Source: Pyropia yezoensis
Lineage: Eukaryota; Rhodophyta; Bangiophyceae; Bangiales; Bangiaceae
Length of the DNA: 64,000 nucleotides
Assembly: GCA_009829735.1 (NCBI GenBank)
Contig: CM020619.1
Span: 12,515,777 to 12,579,776 of the forward strand
Direction: 5' to 3'
Part shown: one piece after another, positions 1 to 9,374 of the stretch
Layout of the letters: each line of letters opens with the position of its first letter
Numbering within the stretch: the first letter of the stretch is position 1
Made by a program: the position numbers and the translations under genes
The notes under the pieces: generated by a model
Seen by the model: only the letters and a program-made list of their open reading frames with translations
Told to the model about the DNA's origin: nothing
The model's database searches: none

Positions 1-5
1 CGGCC

Positions 6-2598
6 TTACGTCTCACCCTCGACTTCCTCCGGTATCCGCACGCCTCCTGATGAACGAAAGGCGTTGTGCAAGTAGCGCTGCTCGCGCCCGTCGCGACTAG
101 GTCCCCCCAACTCGGCGGGGTTGGTCCCCACGCCCCGGCGCAGGAAGAGGTCCGCAAAGTCCGGCACCACGTGAACAACACGACGCCAGTCCTCGACAGG
201 CACCCGCAACAGGCGGACGTTGCCGTCACCGCCGCTTGATGGACCGCTTGGCTGCCATTTCCAGCGCAGGTGGGTGCACCCACGACTGGTGAGCGGTCCG
301 TCCTCCTCGCCCGTGCGCACAAGCGCCGCCACAATGGCGACGTCCTCGCCTTCCAACCGCGCCAGCGCCCTAACTTGACCGAAGCTCTCGGGCGTGCCAG
401 CGTCGACTCCCTCGCGTCGGAACGCCAACTAATCGTACCATGGCGCGCCGCGATCCCGGGGCGACGCTCGCACCAGCTGCCGCTCGCGAAGTCCGCCGGG
501 GACGCGCGTCACAAAGTGTACGCATGTCATCACCCTCACTCGGTCGGCAGATGCCAGCCCGAGAACACTGCCGACGCCTGCCAATCCCGGCAACGCAGCC
601 AAGTGTGCCACCGTCTCCTCCCGGAGGTGCGGAGCAGCCGGGCGGCGCACGCCCGCGGCCGACGTTGGGCCGACCGGGGCGACAGGGCAGACAGAGGGAC
701 CACTACCTCCAGCAGGGGCTGCTGCACCCGCAGTCGCAGTGTCGCGAGCGTTGCATTGGCTTCCGGGACCGGCAAGCCCGGCTCGTCATCATCGGCCTCG
801 TTGCCATCACTGTCGCAATCCAGGTCCTCATCGCCGCCCTCTGCGGCGGCAGCGGCCGCCGACGCCGCCGCGTCAGCCGCCCTGTTCCGCTGCAGCACCG
901 CTCTGGATCCTTGGGCGTGGCGCACCAAGTGCCGCAAAAACCCCGCCGCACTCTTGTTAGTGCGTGCGTGGTAGCGCTTGTCTTCCTTGTGCTGCTGCTC
1001 GTTGTTGCTCGTGTCCCCGTTCATAATGTTTCCATGGAAGCGCACGGCCTCGAGTAGATGCGCAAGCAGCTTGTGGACCTTGGTTGTGTGCAGAGGGCCC
1101 AAGGTTGGGACAGCATAACACAATACAAGTTCCTGAGCCTGCTTCGCAATCGCATCCCCCTCCACTAAGGTCATACGGGAGGCGACGGCCTCCCCCAAGT
1201 GCCGCGTAATCCGCCCAACGAGTAGGGCATACTCGGCAAACATGGCGGTGATGGCTGCATGTGGAGAAGTGTCTGGGAACGCCTCGCGATAAGCCGACCA
1301 ATAAAATCTGGCGTTGGCGTGCTGCTTTCCACAAGAGCCGCGACCCGCTGCACCCGGGTCTGCCTCCACCTCGTCGGCGGCAGGCACCTCCTCCTCCTCC
1401 CCACCGTTTTCATCGCCCCATAGGCTGCGGAGCAGCTCGCCCGCTGGGTTGGGATCTTGCGAGGGTGCGCCGTCATCGACGGTCCCCTCGGCGCTAGGCG
1501 CAGCGGCCTCGTTGTCGCCGGGCAGTTCGTCAGAAGGGGGTGCTCGAAGTTGCTCCTCCGCTGGCCCTGCGGCGGTGTCCTCGCCGCCCGCTGTGTTGGC
1601 AGGTTTGCGGAGTCCGCGGTCAAAAATGCCAGCCACCAGGTAGGGAAGAATCCACACCCCCAGCCGCTGCTCTCTACCAGTAAAAGTAGACTGCTTGTCC
1701 TTGGCCGACATGACGTAGCTTTTGGTACAAAACACGACATCCAATAAAGATCACCAACAAACGGACAAGAAGCAAACCCATACATAGCCGCCAAGGGAGT
1801 GTCAGACAATAATCGCATGCCGACGCCCTCTCTCGACTGCGCGCAACCACACGTGGGCAGAGTTCAATGACTCACAGGCGGCAGACGACATTCCCATTGC
1901 CGGCAACATCTCCCGGTCCGTACTCTGAACCAGCCAGCGTTGCCCTGCAGCGCCGGCCTAGAAACTGCAGCCGCCTGTTGACTCGGCGTAAGTCGCCACG
2001 AACGAGCCGCAAGCCGGGTCGAACCCCTGGGAAAGGGAAGGAAATATGGCCACCAGGCGGTGGACAAGCAGCCGGATCACGCCCAGGTCCAGAACCTGTA
2101 TGGTGCGACCAAATGATACCATGCAGTCGGGTGGCTTCTGCAGAACTCACACATGGAATGTCAGCCACCACAAGTCATCCATGTCAAGGCCATCCCGACG
2201 AAATAGCCAGCAAACAAACAACAGACGAGAGTGGACAAGAAACGCGCATGCAACACATCGAAGCCGACGATGTCGTACAGCAAAAACGGTGCCGTCATCA
2301 AGCCCCCCATGGCGGCGAGGGCTGGCATATAGCTGTTGATGCTAATGGCCTTCTCGACCCTTCATTGCTGCTGCCTCTCGCGCCCGTGCAACAGGTGCGT
2401 GGCGGCCTCCACCTGTGGGTGCAGGGTTTTGAGGATGGTCCGGGCTCTTGCCGTCAGTGCCTCAGTGGACCACAGGGAGAGTAGCGCCACGTTGCAGTCG
2501 CTGCAAGGCTTGGTACACTGCCCAGGCTTGAGGCACAGGACCGCCCCCTCCTCTGGCTAGTCACAAATGTAGAGCAGGATACGTGGGAAGGCGATCAG
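6..2598 (-). pseudogene. Plavaka-like (CACTA superfamily) transposase, 3' part, copy 1
   Basis: This is the C-terminal part of a cut-and-paste transposase, read leftwards. From 2598 down, the frame shows a YICD-stop-PEE stretch followed by CTKPCSDC, like the DYPE/CPxC block of fungal Plavaka transposases. Next comes APFLLYDIVGFDVLHA, matching the family's D-LH block. From about 1744 to 536 a 402-codon frame contains KVHKLLAHLLEAVRFHGN, then TSNNEQQHKEDKRYHARTNK, like the Plavaka histidine/glutamate region. The frame at 6-428 adds an FGQVRALARL...GCTHLRW...HVVPDFADL C-terminus. At least two stops (the TAG after YICD and a TGA after a poly-Gln run) and frame changes break it. The gene continues upstream at 12844-14312; the retroelement at 2599-12843 is inserted between the halves. 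Assignment to Plavaka rather than another Tnp2-like clade is by motif memory. Confidence 0.72.
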
Positions 2599-3137
2599 TG
2601 TGGGAGATTGGGCCGGAATTCGGTCCCAATACTTTGGAGATTCGGGTCAAGTGGACCTGACCGGAAGTCGAAATTCACCCGACCCACGATGGTGAAACTT
2701 CTGACCTCTGGACGGAAATTCGACTAGGACTTCCGACATACTAGAGCAGGGTAATGCTGCTGGTATTTGTTTCTTGGGATTTTTGCACGGGAGCCAGACG
2801 GATTTCTACGCATTGAGTGCTTTGCATGTGGAGTGATATGATTGGTTTGTTTGAGGGTTCATTTTCTGAGTGTTTTGAGGGGTTGCGTGAGCGTGTGAGG
2901 AGGGTTGATAAGGAGGGACAGCAAGGCGGGGAGGGCCAACCTTGGCTGGCCAAGCAAGAAAACACCGTCTGGCTCCGACACATCTTGTTCGTGCCTTGGT
3001 GAGCTGACCCGTTCACCACACGCAAGTTCCGTGTTCGGCTGTGTGGAGGTGCTTGCTTCCGGTGTCCCAAGTTGGGATATCGGCAATACTCCTCTTCCTT
3101 CCCTGACTCGGGGTTGGTGGTTGGGAGTACTGCTACA
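2599..3137 (+). repeat. 5' LTR of chromovirus 1 (539 bp)
   Basis: It begins TGTGGGAGATTGG and ends GGGAGTACTGCTACA, with the TG...CA termini expected of an LTR. It carries CGGTCCCAAT and GATTCGGG near its start and CTTCCTTCCCTGAC near its end. These bases distinguish it from the 3' LTR and allow the parentage of the solo LTR to be read. Confidence 0.96.
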
Positions 3138-3139
3138 GT

Positions 3140-3156
3140 TGGTGGATCAGCGGGGG
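3140..3156 (+). other. Primer-binding site of chromovirus 1
   Basis: TGGTGGATCAGCGGGGG lies two bases after the 5' LTR. TGG complements the CCA end of a tRNA. It matches the corresponding site of the other chromovirus (61382-61366, minus strand) at 15 of 17 positions. I cannot name the tRNA. The remaining leader, 3157-3454, has no gene that I can see. Confidence 0.7.
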
Positions 3157-3454
3157 AGAGGATATCGACTTTGGTACCTCCCTTGACCGGAGACGGGACC
3201 AAGTTGGCCCCTCTCCCCCTTCGGCACCGAGACTTCCGGTGACATGATCGACTCGCCTACGTTCCGAGCGTTCGCTGGGTGACGAGGTTGGCCACCGTGA
3301 GTCTTGGTGGGAGACCCGGAGTTTTGGGAAACCTCACCGCCTTCCTTGAGGTAGGTGGAGGGGTGGAACGTGCTCTAGGAACTCCCTAGCTGACGATCCC
3401 CGACTCTGGACACCGTTTGGTCGTTTTGGTTGACTCCACGTGACTCTTGTGGAG

Positions 3455-5218
3455 ATGGCTGGAGAGGGAGACCCCCCCATTGCGCCGAGTGTACCCGGGG
3501 AGGGGGAGCGTAGTCCTCCCCCGACGGGCGGAGTACCACCCAGGCCGGGCAGTGCGGATGTGGTGGGTCCAGAGGTTGGACCCCGACGGCGGTCGGCCAG
3601 GTTCCTTCCCAGGCCGTCCCCGGAAGAGACGGGCGGAGTTCGCCCTTCTCCGGTGGGAGCGCCGAGCCAGCGTCAGGTTCCGGCAACCTCTTCGGGGAGT
3701 GACGACACTCACTTCGGCATGGGACCGCCGACCGGCAGAGGTGACGGGACGGGGAGTTCCGTACCCCGGGTTGGTGGGTCCGCGCCACGACTGGTGTCGG
3801 AAGGACCGGGTGGGAGCTCGAGTCAAGCTCCACCTGGCTCATCCGGTATCGTGGATGACTCGGTGATGACTGCCATCGCACAAGTCGGGCGAGAGGAGGT
3901 GGGGAAGGCGTTGAAAGGGAACACCCCTCCGCCTGAGCAGGCCTCGAGGCGTCAGAAGCGACGGGAGATTCGACGTACTCTCCGTCGTGAGGTGGACTCA
4001 GGGTCTGAGTCCTCTACAAGTGGCAAGTCGGGTGAAGAGGATCTTACCCGACGTGGTCGTGTGACTCACACGGACCGTCTTGGGACTAGAGTCGTCCCAG
4101 GGAAGATAGTGGTGAATAATCCATTGTTCAAGGATGTCTTCGACTGTGAGACATATGGGTTGGTCAACAAGTCGTTGACCTACTCGAATAGTCAGGCCCG
4201 TACCCTGGGCCGGCGCAAGAAACACGTTGCGCAATCCTTCGGGGTCCGTTCAGAATGGGACGGGACACCACCCCTGAAGGTCTTCCAGTTTTTGCGGAAG
4301 TTCGCAAAAGCCTGCGATGACAATGATGTCTCTGAAGCTGAAGCGTTTTTCATGCTTCAGGACTTCACCAAGGAGCCACTCCGCTCCGAGGTGATGAACG
4401 TCATGCCAAGTCGGCATGGTGGGAACCCGGGTGAGGCGACCTCCTACCTGGAGTTGGTTAATTGGATCCTTCGTCTTCACGCAGACGAGGCTTCCTTGGC
4501 TGCGCAGGTTGAAGAGTTCAACCGCGCCACCCAGAGTAAGGGTGAAGAGGAACGGGAGTTCGCTGAACGACTCCGTCAGCTGAACGTCCTCTGTGGATTC
4601 CTATATCCCCAAGGAGTCATTAAGGGACGCTTTGTGGAGGGTGTCCACCGAGCAGCTCGAGCGACTGTGCGAGAGCATAATACTCCGACCATGACTCTGG
4701 CGGAGTTGGCACGCATCGCCCAGACTAAGGGTGATGAGTACCGCTGGCTCGTGTCTGAGCAGCGGAAGGAACGAGAGAAAGAAGCTAAGGGAGTGGAAGC
4801 AAGTCGCTTCCGCAGAACTGCAAGGGTGCCTTCCTACACGCGGACGTACCCTGCAGTACCTTCGTCCTCAACTCGAGATACGGAAGGTATGGTGGCCGCT
4901 ATCCCTGATAAGTCACAGGGAAAAGCGGGGCCATCGGCGCCAATGAGTGATCGGCCGTGTTGGCAGTGTTCCAAGTCGGGACACTGGGCAGCCCAATGCC
5001 CCACTCTGGACGTTCGACTGAGAGCCCTGTTGGCTCGTATTGGGAAGCTCGGTATTCCGAGGACTGATTCGGATACCCGGCCGCGCACCACACGGGTGAC
5101 GGCCATGACTCAACCTAAGTCAGAGGATGAGTCCACGCTTGAGAAGGGGGAAACCTCTTCCCCCAGCTCAAGTGGCAAGGATACTCCATCATCCGAGTCG
5201 GATGAGGGAAACGCCTAG
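3455..5218 (+). CDS. gag: Gag polyprotein, chromovirus 1
   Basis: This encodes the structural protein (587 aa) that forms the retrotransposon particle and packages its RNA. I chose the ATG at 3455; the open frame reaches back to a GTG at 3440, which is not a normal eukaryotic start. The first 200 residues are rich in Pro, Gly, Ser and Arg. A capsid-like region around residues 219-400 includes PLKVFQFLRKFAKACDDNDVSEAEAFF, split here only by my reading of its order. A CCHC zinc knuckle, CWQCSKSGHWAAQCP (C-x2-C-x4-H-x4-C), lies near residues 502-515 and should bind RNA. The frame ends DEGNA-TAG, and its last codons contain the slippery heptamer that feeds ribosomes into pol. The same capsid motif (FLRRF.KACNDNDVSE) is present in the Gag at 59414-61174. 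I see no lesion. Confidence 0.9.
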   Translation: MAGEGDPPIAPSVPGEGERSPPPTGGVPPRPGSADVVGPEVGPRRRSARFLPRPSPEETGGVRPSPVGAPSQRQVPATSSGSDDTHFGMGPPTGRGDGTGSSVPRVGGSAPRLVSEGPGGSSSQAPPGSSGIVDDSVMTAIAQVGREEVGKALKGNTPPPEQASRRQKRREIRRTLRREVDSGSESSTSGKSGEEDLTRRGRVTHTDRLGTRVVPGKIVVNNPLFKDVFDCETYGLVNKSLTYSNSQARTLGRRKKHVAQSFGVRSEWDGTPPLKVFQFLRKFAKACDDNDVSEAEAFFMLQDFTKEPLRSEVMNVMPSRHGGNPGEATSYLELVNWILRLHADEASLAAQVEEFNRATQSKGEEEREFAERLRQLNVLCGFLYPQGVIKGRFVEGVHRAARATVREHNTPTMTLAELARIAQTKGDEYRWLVSEQRKEREKEAKGVEASRFRRTARVPSYTRTYPAVPSSSTRDTEGMVAAIPDKSQGKAGPSAPMSDRPCWQCSKSGHWAAQCPTLDVRLRALLARIGKLGIPRTDSDTRPRTTRVTAMTQPKSEDESTLEKGETSSPSSSGKDTPSSESDEGNA

Positions 5219-5254
5219 CCGCTGGGACTAAGACTGACCCAAAGGCTCCAGCGG
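5206..5254 (+). promoter_or_regulatory. Programmed -1 frameshift signal between gag and pol
   Basis: The heptamer G GGA AAC (5206-5212) fits the X XXY YYZ rule in the gag frame, where GGA and AAC are codons. A six-base spacer that includes the gag stop TAG (5216-5218) follows. A perfect 7-bp stem comes next: CCGCTGG (5219-5225) pairs with CCAGCGG (5248-5254) around a 22-base loop. The pol frame is exactly -1 relative to gag and is closed upstream by TGA at 5203-5205, so the only window for entry is this heptamer. ACCC in the loop (5237-5240) could pair with GGGT at 5264-5267 to form a pseudoknot. GGGAAAC is a known -1 slip site in simian type D retrovirus gag-pro. Confidence 0.85.
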
Positions 5255-8200
5255 TAATGAAGCGGGTTGCTTCACACTCACCGACCCATGGGAGAGTGAA
5301 GGTCCTGACTCGACCTCGAGGGGTGAGGCCTAGAGACAACGTCCCTCCTCAGAAGCACGACCCGAGTCGGATTGTGTCAGTGCTGGTAGGGAGTAACTAC
5401 CAGGTCGCAGCTCGACTCTGGCTGCAGGATGGATATGAGTTTACCTCTCGTGTCATAGTCGACACAGGCTCTGCTGTCTCTCTCATTAGGCAAGACTTAT
5501 TGCCAGAGGGGACGGATGTGAGTCCCGCCGGCTCACCCGAGTGGCGTATGTTTGATGTCAATGGGGGACTCCTCCCCATTGTTGGGTCTATTGCATTGAC
5601 TGTTTGCATTGGGTTCTACCAGACGCAGGTGAACTTTGGAGTAGTCTCCAATATGTCAGTCCCCGTACTCCTGGGAACTGACTATCTGGACCTCCATGTC
5701 CCGGCCGTCTGTGGACCGGAAGGGGTAATCCGAATGCGTAATGGAGAGACTGTCCCCATATTGCGTAAAGGGAGGACTGTTTCCCCTACGACTCATCAAC
5801 CTAGGGAAAACTCTCCCAAGGGTGGAGGCTCTACGACCCATGTACGAGTATGTAAGGGTACGGTAGTCCCGCCCCGATCAAGGACCTTTGTGCGAGTATG
5901 CACACGGTTTCGAGGGAATGGACTCGTTTCCCCCGTGGACCGAGTCTATCATACTCACCAAGTGCAAGTTGCATGGGGCCCCATGACTTGTGGGGATGAC
6001 CAAACTTGGTGGGTGGAGGTCCTCAACACGTCGGAGGAACCTCGACGACTCCCCGGAGGCATGAAGATTGCGTCGATCTCTACCTTTGAGGGGAATGTCG
6101 TTGCTGTGACTCAACAGCAATGGAAGGATATTGGAACGGCAGGCTCTGCCGACCAATCGAGTTCATCGACGGCTAAGTCGCCGACGGTACATCGGGAGAA
6201 CATCCCGGAGTGTTTACATGGACGACTGGATGAGTTAATCCAGAAGCATCACAAGTTGTGGAATGGTGACCTTGGGCTCATCAAGGCCACCGAACACAGA
6301 ATCGTGTTGAAGCCAGGGGCTAGGCCAGTTCTCCTGAGTCCCTACCGTATGGGACCAGACTCACGGGAACTCACCCGAGAGCAGGTCCAACGGATGCAAG
6401 ACATGGGTGTCATTGAGCCTTGCTCAAGTGAGTGGGCCAGTCCCATAGTCTTGGTGCCCAAGTCAGACGGCACGATGCGGTTCTGCATTGATTATCGTAA
6501 GCTAAACGAGCGGACGGTAAGGGATAGTTACCCCTTACCCCGTATGGACGATTGCCTCGACTCACTTGGTGAGGCACAGTACTTTTCCACGTTGGACTGC
6601 AACGCGGGGTACTGGCAGATACCCGTCCGCAAGGAGGACAGACACTTGACCACCTTCACGTGTCACTGTGGAGTTTATCAGTGTACACGGCTCCCTTTCG
6701 GGCTTTGCAATGCACCTGCGACTTTCCAGCGTGCTATTGACTTGATACTTGCCGGAGTCAAGTGGCAGATCGCCCTGGTGTATCTGGACGATATCATTGT
6801 GTTCTCCGGGACTGCCGAAGAACACCTGTCCCACTTGGACAGAGTGTTTACATTGTTGGGTGAAGCAGGAGTAACACTCAAACCTACGAAGTGTCACCTC
6901 TTTAGTAATGAGGTGGAGTACCTCGGCCATATAGTCCGGCCAGGTCGCATTCTGGTCGATGAGAAGAACCTCATGGCCATCCGTCGGGCGAAGTTTCCCC
7001 AGACGCAGACACAACTCAGGAGCTTCCTGGGTATGTGTAACGTATACAGACGCTTTGTGGCGAACTATGCCAAAGTGTCTGCACCGTTGAACCACTTGGT
7101 AAGTTCCAAGATGACCAAGCGCTTGGATGCTCCCAAACCCCCGGAGCAAGAAGCGTTTGATAGGTTGCGAGAGCTCCTCTGCAACCCACCGGTGTTAGCG
7201 ATCCCCTGACCGGGGGCTCACTACATCGTTGATGTGGACGCAAGTCACGACCAACTCGGTTGTTGCTTACTCCAACAACAGCCTTCGGGGGAGTATTTAC
7301 CCGTTGGCTATTTTAGCAAAGGACTCTCACCGGCCCAGAAGAACTATTCTGTGACGGAGGTAGAGGGCCTTGGCGTAGTATGGGCAGTCTCCATGCTACG
7401 GCCATACATCGAAGGAAGGAAGTTCCTCATTCGATGTGACCACAAGGCTCTGAAGTGGATACTCACCACTACAGCCTGTACGAATAACCGACTCAATCGA
7501 TGGCGACTCTGCCTCGCTGAGTTCGATTATGACGTTGAGTATCGGCCAGGCCCGAAGCATGCGGTTGCGGACGCGTTGTCTCGCATACCGACGGATGGGA
7601 AAGACTCTTCCCCCATCCCCGAGGAACTCCCTCATGTGGCAGTGACCACTCGCTCCGGAACTGTCCTCGACCCGAGGATGCCTGGCATGGCCAAGCTATT
7701 ACCCGTGTCTCTGGATGAGTTTGTCCAGGCACAGGAGAGCGACAAACTTTGTCGACGACTCAGGAAGGAGCTCGACCAGGCTCAACCGACTCGGTTCTTC
7801 CTGAATGACAACGGCATACTCTGCCGTAAGGGATATACCCAGGGGGACAAGCAAGTCGTCGTCCCCAAGGAGTTACGCAAGAGTATCCTCCAACGGGAGC
7901 ACTCCTCACCGTTGGGTGGACACCCAGGGTCTACGAGGATGTATCAGACCCTACGCAAGAAGTACTATTGGCCATCACTCGTGGCTGATGTGTACGGGTA
8001 TGTAGCCGCATGCGCGACTTGCGCAAAGAATAGACTCATGGAGTCCCGGCAGACTTCTTCCATGAGACTCTTTCCTGCAACAGAGCCGTTTGCAGCGATA
8101 GCAGTGGACTTACTCGGTCCACTACCACGAACACCTGAAGGATATGAGTACCTTCTGGTGATGTGTGATCGCTTTACTAAGCTCCCACGGGTATCCCCAC

Positions 8201-9246
8201 TCAAGGATATCACAGCTGTGGACGTTCTGAGTGAGTTACTCGACGTCTGGGTTGCCAGTTATGGCATCCCCGACTCTATCCTTTCGGATAACGGACCACA
8301 GTTTGCGTCCGTCCTGTATCAGGGAGTCATGAAGATGTTGGGGGTGCAGACGAATTTCGCAACCCCTTACCACCCCCAGACTAAAGGGCAGGTGGAACGA
8401 TTCAACAGGACTCTAGTGCGCCAGTTGCGTCACTATGTCCATGACCATGTAGTCACATGGGCTCGTTATGCGTCACTACTCGTGACAGAATACAACTCCC
8501 AGGTACACAGTAGTACGGGAGAGGCACCGTTTGCCTTCGTCTGCCCCCGACGACTTCCGTCAGTAGCTGTGGAGCGTCTCACCCAGACAGAGGGTGAGAC
8601 TTCGACTCAAACACCGAGTCAGGCGAAAGCCTCCCTACTCCAGAGACTGGAGGAGATGATACCCCTTGTCCGGGCTACTATGGAGAAGGCCCAAGCTCGT
8701 TACAAGAGGTACTTCGATGTCCGAGTCAGACATCGTCGCGATCCGTTCCGAGTTGGAGATTGGATTTATGTCAACTCCCACGACAATAAGGGAGGGAAAT
8801 TGGTCTTCAAAACTCTGGGACCATATCACAACCTTAAGACGGATGGACGGCGGTTAACCTTCGAGAGTGATGATGGTATCCGGACGATAAATGGGAATCA
8901 CGCGACTCGCGCACCCGAACCCCCAGAGGGAGATCCCGCTTGGGAAAGGGCCTTGCAAGCATGGAAAGTCCCATCCTTGCCGACCTCCTCCAATAAACCG
9001 TTGGAGGCGGTGTTCGACAAGTTTGTCGGACACGGATACGATGAGTCGGGGCGACTCATGCTCCGAGTCAGGTGGTTCGGGTATGGACCAACTTCCGACA
9101 CATGGGAGTTTGTAGAGGACCTACCAGTAGAGAAGGTCCGTAGATACTGCCAGGCTTCGGGCATATCTGTACGCCGACGTAGCACTCGTACGTCGGGGGA
9201 TGAAGTCCCTGCTCCAAGTCAGAGCAGAGCGGCAAGCCAACCATGA
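5206..9246 (+). pseudogene. pol: Pol polyprotein, chromovirus 1, one in-frame TGA
   Basis: Pol would be made by -1 frameshift from gag; the first ATG in frame is at 5257. The domains run in Ty3/gypsy order. First is an aspartic protease with VDTGSAVSLI (about nt 5455-5490). Next is reverse transcriptase with FCIDYRKLN, LPFGLCNAPATFQR and the YLDD active site (6781-6792). Then comes RNase H starting DVDASHDQLG (from 7231). Integrase follows, with an H-H-C-C finger (HPGSTRMYQ...CATCAKNR) and DDE residues in AVDLLG, SDNGPQ and QVERFNRT. A C-terminal chromodomain (FVGHGYD...VRWFGYGPTSDTWEF, about 9013-9115) completes it. The reading frame is otherwise open but is cut by TGA at 7207-7209, between RT and RNase H, in the sequence VLAIP-stop-PGAHY. 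The frame continues directly after it, so this is a point nonsense mutation (for example CGA to TGA), a sequencing error or readthrough. Confidence 0.9.
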
Positions 9247-9374
9247 GTACAAACGCATACCATGGTTCTTCAAAGATTCTCTACTAACAAAGCCGACTAT
9301 GGCACAATACAAAACGAGAAGAACACACACCATTCTTCTCGCCAAGAAAAGAACAAGTCGTTCAAACGCTGACT

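Noticed and set aside
2599-3137. tRNA or rRNA genes anywhere in the window
   Set aside because: I looked for cloverleaf-type and conserved rRNA blocks, including near the LTRs and primer-binding sites, and saw none that I could support by eye.
3440-3454. GTG start for gag of chromovirus 1, and similar GTG or TTG starts for the second gag, pol and antisense gene
   Set aside because: Non-ATG starts are unlikely in a eukaryote. In-frame ATGs (3455, 61174, 53063) or frameshifting (pol) explain expression.
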